Assembly: GCA_963780815.1 (NCBI GenBank)
Contig: CAWADG010000005.1
Coordinates: 330,927-394,926 of the forward strand
Reading direction: 5' to 3'
DNA: 64,000 nucleotides
From: VRUE01 sp963780815
Lineage (GTDB): Bacteria; Actinomycetota; Thermoleophilia; Solirubrobacterales; 70-9
Shown here one piece after another: positions 1 through 8,033 of this stretch. The stretch's first letter is position 1. Every line of letters starts with the position of its first letter. The notes beneath the pieces were generated by a model. That model saw nothing but the letters and a program-made list of their open reading frames with translations. It did not search any database and was not told the origin of the DNA. The position numbers and the translations under genes are program-made.

Positions 1-270
1 CCCGGGGTCCGCCTCAAGTGCCCGAAGAGCGCCAAGCCCAAGGGCTGCAAGTTCAAGCTCAAGGCCGTTACCAAGAAGAAGAAGGGCAAGGTTGAGAGCG
101 CCATAGCCAAGGCCAAGGCCAAGGCCGGAAGGTCAGCGATCGTGTCGCTGAAGCCAAAGAAGAAGTTCAGGTCAAAGCTGGCCGCCGCCAAGAAGATCTT
201 GGTCAAGGAGACGGTGACGATCGCTGGCTCCGAGCGGACGCGCTTTCGCAAGCTGAAGGTCGTTCAGTAG
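1..270 (+). CDS. C-terminal end of a Lys-rich secreted protein (partial)
   Basis: The reading frame is open from the first base and stops at TAG 268-270, giving the last 89 residues of a protein whose start lies outside the window. The fragment begins VRLKCPKSAKPKGCKFKLK and is very rich in Lys, with two Cys close together. The same layout (RLKC, Lys/Pro stretch, Cys, then a basic IKPKF-like segment and a short final strand) closes the propeller protein at 1082-2650, so this is probably the tail of another secreted protein of that kind. No catalytic motif is visible, and the function is unknown. Inference: a cell-wall-binding or polyanion-binding tail. Confidence 0.6.
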   Translation, partial: PGVRLKCPKSAKPKGCKFKLKAVTKKKKGKVESAIAKAKAKAGRSAIVSLKPKKKFRSKLAAAKKILVKETVTIAGSERTRFRKLKVVQ

Positions 271-375
271 CAGAGGTCTGGAATCAGCCTGGGTCGCGGT
301 CGCCAACCTAAGCGGCGTCGGAGCCGACCGGATCGCGCAGGGCGAAGCCGGGGGTAGGCAAGCACAAACCTCTTG

Positions 376-510
376 TTACGGGGCCACCTCGCTCGGCGGC
401 TCGCCGTCAGCCCAGGCGGCATAGATCGGGTGCGCCTCCCCCTCGGGGGCGATCCGCAGGGCGGGAAGCTGACCCTGAGCGAAAGTGCGGAACTCCTGGG
501 AGGCCTGGCA
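376..510 (-). pseudogene. possible 3' remnant of a minus-strand gene
   Basis: On the minus strand 44 codons run from 507 to a TAA at 378-376, preceded directly by an in-frame TAG (513-511). Third positions are almost all G or C, and the translation (…LPALRIAPEGEAHPIYAAWADGEPP…) looks like real protein rather than a shadow of an overlapping gene. There is no start codon in a sensible place. It overlaps the first codons of the transglycosylase, whose annotated GTG start is therefore doubtful. I do not recognise the family. It could be chance in high-GC DNA. Confidence 0.25.
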
Positions 511-1036
511 CTACGGCTATGTGCGGCCCCCGGCACCGTGCTCGCGGGAGGGGAACTCGGTAACGCCCGGTGGAGACGGCGTCGTCGCCGGGGGCGGCGG
601 ACTGCCGAGCTTCGTCCCCGCCCGCTTCCGGGCGCCGCTGATGCGGGCCGCCGCCCGCTGGGACGTCTCCGCCGCCCTTCTCGCCGCGCAGTTGATGGCC
701 GAGTCGAACTTCAACCCGTATGCCTCCTCGCCCGCCGGTGCCCAGGGAATCGCCCAGTTCATCCCCTCGACAGCGGCCGCCTACGGCCTCGAGGACCCGT
801 TCGACCCGGTTGCGGCGATCGAGGCCCAGGCCCACCTGATGTCGGACCTCATGCGGCGTTTCGGCTCGCCGCAGCTCGCCCTCGCCGCCTACAACGCCGG
901 TCCCGGCTCTGTCGAGGACTGCGGCTGCGTTCCGGCGATCCCCGAAACCCAGGCCTACGTCAGTCGTATCCTCGGGCTCCTCGGCGGGTCCGGCGCCCTC
1001 CTGATGCCGGCGTTCGAAGTGAGGCTAGTTGCCTGA
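485..1036 (+). CDS. lytic transglycosylase (SLT domain)
   Basis: Peptidoglycan-cleaving lytic transglycosylase of the goose-lysozyme/SLT type. The SLT core covers about residues 45-165 of 183: the ESNFNPYASSPAGAQGIAQF motif carries the catalytic Glu (residue 73 from this start), and AYNAGPGSVEDCG is the second conserved motif. The frame is closed upstream by TGA 476-478, so the longest start is GTG 485. No signal peptide is visible from that start and the first 40 residues are low complexity, so the true N-terminus may be elsewhere (ATG 638 would give almost only the domain). Without a signal peptide, export is unexplained; a frameshift in the lost 5' part is possible. Confidence 0.8.
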   Translation: MRNSWEAWHYGYVRPPAPCSREGNSVTPGGDGVVAGGGGLPSFVPARFRAPLMRAAARWDVSAALLAAQLMAESNFNPYASSPAGAQGIAQFIPSTAAAYGLEDPFDPVAAIEAQAHLMSDLMRRFGSPQLALAAYNAGPGSVEDCGCVPAIPETQAYVSRILGLLGGSGALLMPAFEVRLVA

Positions 1037-1044
1037 CCCGGGAC

Positions 1045-1074
1045 TGGACAGGCGGGCCGGGGGCGGGCTAAGGT
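1045..1074 (+). promoter_or_regulatory. sigma70-type promoter, leaderless start at GTG 1082
   Basis: TGGACA (1045-1050), an 18-bp spacer and TAAGGT (1069-1074), followed by 7 bp to GTG 1082. The predicted transcription start falls on the start codon. Confidence 0.5.
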
Positions 1075-1081
1075 CCGATTG

Positions 1082-2650
1082 GTGGAACTTCGAGAACCAA
1101 AAGTGTGGTTCTTGGCCACGGTGTCTCTCCTCTGTGTGCTGGCGACATTGCTCCCGTCGCGGGCCGCGGGCGCCAACCGGGTCTACTGGGGCAATGACAA
1201 TGGATCGGCGATCTCGTTCGCGAACCTCGACGGAAGTGGCGGCGGGAACTTTTTCAACGGCGCGACCAACCCGGCGGGATTGGCGGTCGACTCCATCACG
1301 GGCCAGATCTACTACACCAACGAGGGCGCAAACACGATCGGCTTCCTCAACCCGGACGGGAGCCCTGGGGGCAACCTCAACACCGGCACGGCGACAGTGC
1401 AGGCGCCTGACGGCCTGGCGATCGACCCGGCCTCGAGGAAGATCTTCTGGGCCAATGACGCGGTTCCCGGTGCGATCTCCTTCGCAAGCCTCGACGGCAG
1501 CGGCGGAGGCGACCTGAACACCGCCGGAGCGACGCTCGAAGGCCCCTCGGGGGTCGCCGTCGATACCGCGAACGGCCGCGTCTACTGGGCGAACTACAAC
1601 GGCGGGACGATCTCCTTCGCGAACCTTGACAACAGCGGCGGCGGCGATCTCGCGACGGGGGCTGCGACCCTCACCATTCCCGGCGGCGTTGCGATCGATC
1701 CGGCCTCGGGGCGAATCTTCTGGTCCGACCTGACTGGCGCGATCGCCTTCGCCAAGCTCGACGGAAGCGGTGGGGGGGATCTCCCGACCGGAAGCGCCCC
1801 GGTGAACGTGCCATGGGGCGTCGCAATCGACACCGAAGCGGGCATCGTCTACTGGGCCAACAACGGCGGCACGAAATCCGACGACGCGATCGGCTCCGCG
1901 AGGCTGGACGGTAGCGGAGGCGCCGCCGTCTCGGCGGCGGGTGCGAGCACAGAAGGGCCCGCGTTCCCGATCGTCCAGAAGGCCCCAGCCGGCACCGGAC
2001 CGCCGACGATCAGCGGTGGCTCCGATGTCGGCACGACCCTCTCCTGCTCGCAGGGGAGCTGGGCGGCGGATGTTTTCGAGGCGCTCTTCTACCGAGCCCC
2101 CAGTGCCTTCGCCTACAGGTGGACCCGCGAAGACAATGAAATCGCCGGCGCGAGCACGGCGTCGATCAAAGCGACGAAAGACGGCAAGTACAAGTGCAGC
2201 GTGACCGGCTCGAACCAAGCCGGCGCCGCAACACAGACGAGCGCCCCCCACCGGGTGGGCGCTCCGGTGCCCCCCGACTTCGACACGGCGATCCTCGAAG
2301 GCAAGTTCCTCTACCTACGTCTCAAATGCGCACCCCGCTTCAAGCCGGAATGCATCGGCAGCGCCGCGGCGGTCACGGAAAAGGACCGCTGCACGACGAA
2401 CAAGGGCCACCGTCACTGCAAGCACGGAAAGCAGATGACGGCCTCAGTCTCCGCGAAGCAGAAGCCGAACAAGTGGAAGGTCGCGAAGCTCAAGATCAAG
2501 CCCAAGTTCACCTCGACCGTGGCCAGGATGGCGAAGAAGCCGAGCAAGAAGCTGCTGACGGTCCGTCAGTCGGTCCACGCGAAGAAGTTCAAGAACGGCA
2601 AGACACAGTCGGTGTTCCACATCTATCGGGTGAGAACCGAAACGGAATGA
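1082..2650 (+). CDS. secreted YWTD/NHL-like beta-propeller protein with Ig-like domain and Lys-rich tail
   Basis: A 522-residue exported protein. An N-terminal hydrophobic segment ending near SRAAGA is a signal peptide. Residues about 30-290 hold repeats with the pattern GxxYWANxxxGxIxFAxLDGSGGGxL…GVAxDxAxGxIYW, which is the LDL-receptor YWTD-type propeller repeat; I count about six. A segment around residues 310-385 (GTTLSCSQGSW … YRWTRE … YKCSVTGSN) looks like a bacterial Ig-like domain. The last 120 residues are Lys-rich with six Cys and resemble the tail at 1-270. I take GTG 1082 as start because of the promoter spacing; TTG 1079 is one codon upstream. Probably an extracellular binding or structural protein; no enzyme motif is seen. 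Confidence 0.75.
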   Translation: MELREPKVWFLATVSLLCVLATLLPSRAAGANRVYWGNDNGSAISFANLDGSGGGNFFNGATNPAGLAVDSITGQIYYTNEGANTIGFLNPDGSPGGNLNTGTATVQAPDGLAIDPASRKIFWANDAVPGAISFASLDGSGGGDLNTAGATLEGPSGVAVDTANGRVYWANYNGGTISFANLDNSGGGDLATGAATLTIPGGVAIDPASGRIFWSDLTGAIAFAKLDGSGGGDLPTGSAPVNVPWGVAIDTEAGIVYWANNGGTKSDDAIGSARLDGSGGAAVSAAGASTEGPAFPIVQKAPAGTGPPTISGGSDVGTTLSCSQGSWAADVFEALFYRAPSAFAYRWTREDNEIAGASTASIKATKDGKYKCSVTGSNQAGAATQTSAPHRVGAPVPPDFDTAILEGKFLYLRLKCAPRFKPECIGSAAAVTEKDRCTTNKGHRHCKHGKQMTASVSAKQKPNKWKVAKLKIKPKFTSTVARMAKKPSKKLLTVRQSVHAKKFKNGKTQSVFHIYRVRTETE

Positions 2651-2679
2651 AATACGCCCGCCGGCGGACTCCCGTGGCG

Positions 2680-2685
2680 TAAACT
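2680..2685 (+). promoter_or_regulatory. -10 element TAAACT before the maoC-like gene
   Basis: TAAACT lies 8 bp before ATG 2694, so the mRNA would start at or within a base or two of the start codon. Confidence 0.4.
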
Positions 2686-2693
2686 GCCGCCCG

Positions 2694-3167
2694 ATGGCGA
2701 CGGTCGAGGTAGAGGGTGTCGAGGGAATGCAGTCGATGCTGGGGCAGGAGATAGGCCCCAGCGAGTGGCGCACCGTCACCCAGGAGGACATCGACACGTT
2801 CGCCGGCCTCTCGGGCGACGACCAGTGGATCCACGTCGACGTCGAGCGGGCGAAGAAGGAGAGCCCGTTCGGGACGACGATCGCCCACGGCAACCTCACC
2901 CTCTCGCTCGTCGACGGGTTCCGCAAGGAGATGATCTCCTCGACCGGCTTCGCGTTCGGGGTCAACTACGGCTGGAACAAGATCCGCTTCCCCGCACCCG
3001 TCCCGGCCGGCGGCCGGGTCCGCGGCCGGGCCGAGGTCGTCTCGGTCGACGAGATCGGCGGCGGCTGGTGGCAGGTGGTGACCCGCTTCACGCTCGAGGT
3101 CGAGGGCAACGAGAAGCCCTGTTTCGTCGGCGACAGCGTCACCAGGGTGATGGCCCCCGAGGGTTGA
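2694..3167 (+). CDS. MaoC-family (R)-specific enoyl-CoA hydratase
   Basis: Hot-dog-fold hydratase of 157 residues that adds water to trans-2-enoyl-CoA. The hydratase-2 motif is present as SGDDQWIHVD, with the catalytic Asp42 and His47, followed by FGTTIAHG, and the length matches single-domain MaoC proteins. It stands alone next to a P-loop kinase remnant rather than in a fatty-acid operon, so its substrate cannot be told from context. A -10 element 8 bp upstream supports this ATG. Confidence 0.85.
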   Translation: MATVEVEGVEGMQSMLGQEIGPSEWRTVTQEDIDTFAGLSGDDQWIHVDVERAKKESPFGTTIAHGNLTLSLVDGFRKEMISSTGFAFGVNYGWNKIRFPAPVPAGGRVRGRAEVVSVDEIGGGWWQVVTRFTLEVEGNEKPCFVGDSVTRVMAPEG

Positions 3168-3718
3168 GGAAGCGATCGGCGGCGACAACCCGGTCCTGAT
3201 CCTCACCGGCCCGCCAGGGGTCGGCAAGACGACGGTCGCCGCGATCCTCGCCGAGCGCGCGCCCCGCGCGGTCCATCTCGAGGCCGACCATTTCTTCCGC
3301 TTCATCCGCTCCGGGTACGTCGAGCCCTGGAAGCCCGAGTCACAGGAGCAGAACGAGGCGGTGATGCGGGTGGTCGCCGCGGCCGCCGCAGGCTACGCGG
3401 ACGCCGGCTACTTCACGATCGTCGACGGCATCGTGATCCCGGCCTGGTTCCTCGAGCCCCTCCGCCAGGCGCTGGCGGGCGCCGGACACCCGGTTGCCTA
3501 CGCGGTGCTGCGAGCCCCACTGGAGGCCTGCACCGAGCGGGCCGAACTGCGGGAAGGTCCGTTCCTCGCCGACCCCGACGTGATCAGGCAGTCTGTGGGA
3601 GAGCTTCGCCGACCTCGGCGAGCTCGAGCCGAACGCCGTCGAGCTCGGTGAGGAGGGTCCCGAGGCGGCGGCGGAGATCATCGCCGCCCGCCTCGAGGCC
3701 GGTCAGCTCAGCCTCTGA
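3163..3718 (+). pseudogene. AAA/zeta-toxin-like P-loop kinase, frameshifted
   Basis: The translation contains a clear Walker A (LTGPPGVGKTTVAAILAE), then HLEADHFFRFI, IVDGIVIPAWF and YAVLRAPLEAC, the layout of small P-loop kinases of the AAA_33 or shikimate-kinase-like group. Two defects are visible. First, the frame is closed by TGA 3148-3150 and has no ATG/GTG/TTG before the P-loop, so initiation is unexplained unless ATC or CTG is used. Second, the frame runs off family-like sequence at 3591; removing T3592 restores …VIRQ-LWESFADLGELEPNAVELGEEG… to a stop at 3716-3718. So a one-base insertion, or a sequencing error, splits the gene. As read, the product would end at 3651 with an Arg-rich nonsense tail. 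Confidence 0.65.
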
Positions 3719-3725
3719 GCCCGCC

Positions 3726-4184
3726 CTATTCGACCGTGAGCGTGCCTTCCATCCCCGCTTCGCGGTGGCCCGGGACCGAGCAGTAGAAGGTGTACTTGCC
3801 CGGTTTCAGGCCTTCCAGCGTCGCGCTCGAGGAGCCTTCCGTGATGATTTCGGTTTTGCCCTCTTCTTCGCCGCCCGAGCTTTCGACAGAGACGTCATGG
3901 CCCAGCGCCTGCGGGTTGTTGAAATCGATCGTCACGTCGCCGGCCTTGGCCGTCACTTCCTTCTGGGTGAAGGCGAGCCCGCCGCCCGGGTCGGCTTCGA
4001 TTTCGACCGTCGAGCCGCCGCCGGCTTCGGCGCCGCCCCCTTCGCCGCCCGCTTCAGATTCCCCGGCGGCCGCCCCACTCGAAGCTTCGGTTTCGGTTTC
4101 GGTCGTAGTGCCGTTGTCGCTGCCGCAGGCGACGAGCGCGACCGCGGCAAGCGCGAGGACGAGCAGGGGCAGGGCCTTCTTCAT
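3726..4184 (-). CDS. cupredoxin (plastocyanin-like) lipoprotein
   Basis: A 152-residue exported copper protein. Residues 1-20 form a lipoprotein signal ending LVAC, with Cys20 as the lipidation site. A Thr/Glu/Gly-rich linker of about 40 residues follows, then a cupredoxin domain with all type-1 ligands: His96 (LGHDV), Cys135 and His140 (YCSVPGH) and Met145 (AGM). It is likely a membrane-tethered electron carrier on the outer face. A purine-rich stretch (AGGAAAGGA) precedes the ATG on the minus strand. It converges with the kinase remnant, 7 bp apart. Confidence 0.85.
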   Translation of the reverse strand: MKKALPLLVLALAAVALVACGSDNGTTTETETEASSGAAAGESEAGGEGGGAEAGGGSTVEIEADPGGGLAFTQKEVTAKAGDVTIDFNNPQALGHDVSVESSGGEEEGKTEIITEGSSSATLEGLKPGKYTFYCSVPGHREAGMEGTLTVE

Positions 4185-4257
4185 CGACGGGGTCCTTTCC
4201 TAGGGGACTGGGCTGACCTGACTCTAAACCCGCATACGCGCGGCGGCAAACCCCGGT

Positions 4258-5082
4258 TCACCTGCCCTCGAATTCGGGGGCCCCGCCCCCGAAGAAGGCT
4301 GTCACGCCCGCCCTCAGGTCCTCGGTCGCCATGCTGTCGGCGATCCCGTGGCGCTCGATCTGGAGGTGCTCGGTGAGGCTGTTCTCGATGCTCTGACCGC
4401 ACAGCACTTTTACCATCCGCACGTAGTGGGGGGCCTTGGCCGCGAGCTTCTCGGCCTTCGCCCGGGCCCGATCCATCAACTCCTCGGGCGCGACGACCTC
4501 GGCGACGATTCGCTCGGCGAGGGCGTCGTCGGCTCCCATGTTGGGGTCGTTGAGCAGGATCTCCATCGCCCTGCTGGGGCCGACCACGCGCGGCAGGAAG
4601 TAGGTCATCCCGCCGTCAGGCGAGGCGCCGATCCGACCATAGGCGCAGGCGAAGAACGCGTCCTTCGAGGCGATCCGGGTGTCGCAGGAGAGGGCCAGCG
4701 AGAAGCCGGCGCCGGCGGCGGGGCCGTTGATGGCCGCGATCACCGGATACGGGATCCGGCGCAGGTCGATGATCGCAGTGTGGAGGGCCTCGGCGCCGCG
4801 GCGAACCTGTGCCGGGAGGTCGACCGAGTCGTCTTCGACCCCGTCCCTGAACGTGTTGACGTCGCCGCCGGCGCAGAACGCCTTGCCGGAGCCGGTGACG
4901 ATCAGCGCCCGTAGGGGGGCCTCGTCGGCAAGCCAGGCGAAGACGGTCATCATCTCGGCGATCATCTCGGGGCTCATCGCGTTGAACGCGTCGGGGCGCT
5001 CGAGGGTCAGGGTCCCGATCTCGCCGTCGATCTCGAGTCGGAGCGTGTTCAGCTCGGGTGGGCTCAGTGTCTCGGTCGTCAT
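4258..5082 (-). CDS. enoyl-CoA hydratase/isomerase family protein
   Basis: A crotonase-fold protein of 274 residues. The oxyanion-hole segments AFCAGGDV and NGPAAGAGFSLAL are intact. In the active-site region it reads GRIGASPDGGMTYFLPRVVG, the PaaG-like form with Asp in place of the second Glu of classical enoyl-CoA hydratases; isomerase or a specialised hydratase role is therefore as likely as beta-oxidation. The start is ATG 5082 preceded by GGAG. It is divergent from uvrC with only 60 bp between start codons. Confidence 0.85.
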   Translation of the reverse strand: MTTETLSPPELNTLRLEIDGEIGTLTLERPDAFNAMSPEMIAEMMTVFAWLADEAPLRALIVTGSGKAFCAGGDVNTFRDGVEDDSVDLPAQVRRGAEALHTAIIDLRRIPYPVIAAINGPAAGAGFSLALSCDTRIASKDAFFACAYGRIGASPDGGMTYFLPRVVGPSRAMEILLNDPNMGADDALAERIVAEVVAPEELMDRARAKAEKLAAKAPHYVRMVKVLCGQSIENSLTEHLQIERHGIADSMATEDLRAGVTAFFGGGAPEFEGR

Positions 5083-5129
5083 CTGGGTCTCCGTGTCGGG
5101 GCGTTGTCTTGGCCGGCTGGCCAGGAGCC

Positions 5130-5135
5130 TACTCT
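5130..5135 (+). promoter_or_regulatory. -10 element TACTCT of uvrC
   Basis: TACTCT is followed by exactly 7 bp and then ATG 5143. This supports a leaderless uvrC mRNA and argues against the longer frame starting at 5104. Confidence 0.45.
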
Positions 5136-5142
5136 TTGGTCG

Positions 5143-7137
5143 ATGGCCGAAGCCCACCAAGAGGACAGCACGACGCGGGCCGAGCGGATCGCGCAGCAGC
5201 GCCGCGAGCTGCCCGATTCCCCCGGGGTCTACCTGTTCCACGGCGCCGGCGGCGAGCTCCTCTACGTCGGCAAGGCGCGCTCGATCCGCAAACGGGTGGC
5301 CTCGCACTTCTCCGGCGGCGAGACCCGACTCACCTCGCGGGTGGACCGAATCGAGTCCCTGGTCACCGCGACCGAGGCCGAGGCGCTGCTCGCCGAGCAG
5401 AGCTTCATCAAGCGCCACCGGCCCCGCTTCAACATCCGCCTCCGCGACGACAAGTCCTACCCCTACGTCTGCGTCAGCCTCGACGAGGAGTACCCCCGGG
5501 TCTACTTCACCCGCGAGAAGCACCGGGCGGGACGCGCCTATTTCGGCCCGTTCTCGAGCGCCAAGCGGGTCCGCGAGACACTCGACCTGCTCGGCAAGCT
5601 GTTCCAGTTCCGCACCTGCGAGGGGGCCGAGCCCGGCCGCCGGTCGGGCAGCCCCTGCCTCGACTACTTCATCAAGCGCTGCGGGGCGCCGTGCGTCGGC
5701 TACATCAGCAGCGAGGAGTACCGTCGCAACATCGACGCGATCGTCGACTTCCTCTCGGGTCGCTACCGCCAGGTCGAAGCGGACGAGGAGGCGAAGATGG
5801 ACTCGGCCGCGGCCGCCCAGGAATTCGAGCGGGCCGCGGTGCATCGCGACCGACTGAAGGCGATCCGCTCGCTGTTCGAGCGCCAGCGGATCGCCGGCGG
5901 ATCCGTCGGCACCGCCGACCTGATCGGCGTCGCCACCGAGGGCGCCGACGCCAACGCCCAGGTCTTTCAGGTCCGCGACGGGATCCTCGCCGAGCGCCAG
6001 AGCTTCTACCTCGACAACCAGGCCGAACGCGAGCCGGCCGAGGTCGCCGAGGAGTTCCTCGGCCAGTACTACTCGGCCTCGCCCTCGGTGCCGCGGACGA
6101 TTGTCGTCGGGCCCTACCTCGCGGAGCGCGCCGAGCTGCTCGCCGCCGCCCTCAGCGAGCAGCGGGGGGCGCCGGTCGAGGTCAGGGTCGCCGAGCGCGG
6201 CGACAAGCGACGGCTGCGCGAGCTCGCCGAGCGCAACGCCCGGCTCGCCCTCGACCAGGATCGCCTCCGCCGCGAGCACCGGCGCCAGCGCCGGGTCGAC
6301 GCCCTCGCCGACCTAAGCGAGGCGCTCGGGATGGAGGAGCTGCCGGTGCGGATCGAGGGCTACGACATCTCCAACCTCGGCGCCGAGCACACCGTCGCCT
6401 CGATGGTCGTCTTCGAGGGCGGCGCAACCAAGAAGTCCGACTATCGCCGCTTCAGAATCAGACGGGGCGACGAAATCGACACCGCGCCGCCCCCGGACGC
6501 GGAAGCGAGGGGGCATCACGATCTGATTCCTGCGACCGAGCGGGAGCAGAGGAGGCGGCGCGTCGATTCCCCGCCGCGGGCGGGTGGGAAGCAGGACGAC
6601 TTTGCCTCTATGGAGGAGGTGTTATCCCGGCGGGTCAACCGCTACCTCGAGCAGGCCGACCTCTCGCCCCACGACGGCAAACGCGACGAGAGCTTCGCCT
6701 CGCTGCCCTCGCTGGTGGTGATCGACGGCGGCAAGGGCCAGCTGGCCGCGGCGCTGCGGGCGCTGGGGCCATTCGTCGAGCGCGGGGTCGCGGTCGCCTC
6801 GCTGGCGAAGCGGGAGGAGGAGGTGTTCATGCCGGGCCGTGCGGTGCCGATCGACCTGGCGGCCGACTCGGAGGCGTCGAAGCTCCTTCAGCGGGTGCGC
6901 GACGAGGCGCACCGGTTCGCGATCGAACACCATCGCGGCCGCCGCGACAAGGCGATGACCGGCTCGGTCCTCGACGAGATCAAGGGCGTCGGCGCGGCGC
7001 GCAAGCGCGCACTGCTCCAGCACTTCGGCTCGCCCGAGCGGCTGATCGCCGCCAGCCGTGAGGAACTCGAGGCCGTTCCCGGGGTGCCGGGCAAAGTTGC
7101 GCGCGACATCCATGAGCAGCTGAACAGGACGGGATAG
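5143..7137 (+). CDS. uvrC: excinuclease ABC subunit C, with in-frame repeat insertion
   Basis: UvrC makes the dual incision in nucleotide excision repair. Domains in order: GIY-YIG nuclease (PGVYLF…LLYVGKA, from about residue 24), a Cys-rich segment, the UVR motif (EFERAAVHRDRLKAI), the RNase H-like nuclease (GYDISNLG, VIDGGKGQL, DEAHRFA with its Asp and His residues) and C-terminal helix-hairpin-helix motifs (IKGVGAARKRALL, VPGVPGKVA). The length is 664 residues. Residues about 440-480 are not part of the family: between FRIR and QDDFASMEEVL, where homologues have only a few residues, there are about 40 extra residues rich in Arg, Pro and Glu, encoded by the repeat at 6473-6568. The stop is followed by rapZ with no gap. 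Confidence 0.95.
   Translation: MAEAHQEDSTTRAERIAQQRRELPDSPGVYLFHGAGGELLYVGKARSIRKRVASHFSGGETRLTSRVDRIESLVTATEAEALLAEQSFIKRHRPRFNIRLRDDKSYPYVCVSLDEEYPRVYFTREKHRAGRAYFGPFSSAKRVRETLDLLGKLFQFRTCEGAEPGRRSGSPCLDYFIKRCGAPCVGYISSEEYRRNIDAIVDFLSGRYRQVEADEEAKMDSAAAAQEFERAAVHRDRLKAIRSLFERQRIAGGSVGTADLIGVATEGADANAQVFQVRDGILAERQSFYLDNQAEREPAEVAEEFLGQYYSASPSVPRTIVVGPYLAERAELLAAALSEQRGAPVEVRVAERGDKRRLRELAERNARLALDQDRLRREHRRQRRVDALADLSEALGMEELPVRIEGYDISNLGAEHTVASMVVFEGGATKKSDYRRFRIRRGDEIDTAPPPDAEARGHHDLIPATEREQRRRRVDSPPRAGGKQDDFASMEEVLSRRVNRYLEQADLSPHDGKRDESFASLPSLVVIDGGKGQLAAALRALGPFVERGVAVASLAKREEEVFMPGRAVPIDLAADSEASKLLQRVRDEAHRFAIEHHRGRRDKAMTGSVLDEIKGVGAARKRALLQHFGSPERLIAASREELEAVPGVPGKVARDIHEQLNRTG
6473..6568 (+). 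repeat. dispersed palindrome-containing repeat, copy 1 (in uvrC)
   Basis: A 76-bp core (6485-6560) begins CGCCGCCCCCGGACGCGG, has ATCTGATTCCT at 6521-6531 and ends AGCAGAGGAGGCGGCG. The copy in pgk (reverse orientation, 11183-11258) has the same three blocks at the same spacings and the same length, while the 18 and 13 bases between blocks differ. Inverted ends AATCGAC (6474-6480) and GTCGATT (6562-6568) flank the core here. A further pair, GAATCAGA (6455-6462) and TCTGATTC (6522-6529), can form a hairpin. Translated in frame within uvrC. Confidence 0.7.
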
Positions 7138-8022
7138 ATGGCCGATTCGGAGACCGGGGTGACGATGGTGGTCATCACCGGCCACTCAGGGGCGGGGAAG
7201 TCTGAGGCGATCGCCGCCTTCGAGGACGGCGGCTACTTCTGCGTCGACAACCTGCCGCCGCGGATGATCGGCAGCCTCGGCGAGCTGTTCCGCCACCACG
7301 GCAGCGGCGTCGAGCGGGCGGCGGTCGTGTCCGACGTCCGCGGCGGCGACTACTTCGACGACCTGATCCAGGTCCTCGACGACCTCGACGCCGACGGGCT
7401 GAAGCCGAAGGTCCTGTTCCTCGAGGCCGGCGAGGAGACGCTCGTCGACCGCTACAAGGAGACCCGCCGGCGCCACCCGCTGGCCCCCGAGGGGCGGATC
7501 ATCGAGGGGATCCGGGCCGAGCGCGAGCTGCTCGGGCCGCTGCGGGCCCGGGCCGACGTCGTGATGGACACCAGCGACCTGACCAGCGGCGCCCTCCGCA
7601 GCCGGATCGCCGAGGAGCTGCTCGGCAGCGACGGCGGCGGCAAGCTCGCGCTCACCCTGCTCACCTTCGGGTTCAAGAACGGGCCGCCGCGCGACGCCGA
7701 CCTGACCCTCGACGTGCGCTTCCTGCCCAACCCCCACTACGTCGACGAGCTGCGTCCTCTGACCGGCCTCGACGAGAAGGTGCGCGAGTACGTCGAGTCC
7801 GGGACCCAGGCCGGCGAGTTCTACGGGCGCCTGCTGCCGCTGCTCGAGTTCCTGGTCCCTGCCTATGTCGCCGAGGGCAAGAGCCACCTGACGATCGCGA
7901 TCGGGTGCACGGGGGGCCGCCATCGCTCGGTGACTGTGGCCGACCGGATCCGCCGCGCTCTCGACGGGCGCGAGAACGTGACCCTGCGGGTCAAGCACCG
8001 CGACGTCGAGCTCGACTCGTAA
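7138..8022 (+). CDS. rapZ: RapZ/YvcJ-family nucleotide-binding protein
   Basis: P-loop protein of 294 residues with Walker A GHSGAGKS (residues 15-22), the YFCVDNLPP segment, FGFKNGPP and the C-terminal GCTGGRHRSV signature that defines the family. In E. coli RapZ binds a small RNA and glucosamine-6-phosphate; in Gram-positives the role is less clear. It follows uvrC directly (ATG right after TAG), the usual order. The two genes that normally follow in Actinobacteria, yvcK-type and whiA, are not here: an ABC exporter starts 12 bp downstream. Confidence 0.95.
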   Translation: MADSETGVTMVVITGHSGAGKSEAIAAFEDGGYFCVDNLPPRMIGSLGELFRHHGSGVERAAVVSDVRGGDYFDDLIQVLDDLDADGLKPKVLFLEAGEETLVDRYKETRRRHPLAPEGRIIEGIRAERELLGPLRARADVVMDTSDLTSGALRSRIAEELLGSDGGGKLALTLLTFGFKNGPPRDADLTLDVRFLPNPHYVDELRPLTGLDEKVREYVESGTQAGEFYGRLLPLLEFLVPAYVAEGKSHLTIAIGCTGGRHRSVTVADRIRRALDGRENVTLRVKHRDVELDS

Positions 8023-8033
8023 GAATCGACCTC

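Noticed and set aside
262..292. AGCAGAGG and GGAATCAG near 267-285 as a possible fourth repeat copy
   Set aside because: The two motifs are on the same strand here, whereas in the repeat they are on opposite strands, and the outer blocks are absent.
4258..6279. A 673-codon minus-strand frame suggesting a fusion protein with the enoyl-CoA hydratase
   Set aside because: Codons upstream of ATG 5082 are the antisense of uvrC; hydratase homology starts exactly at 5082.
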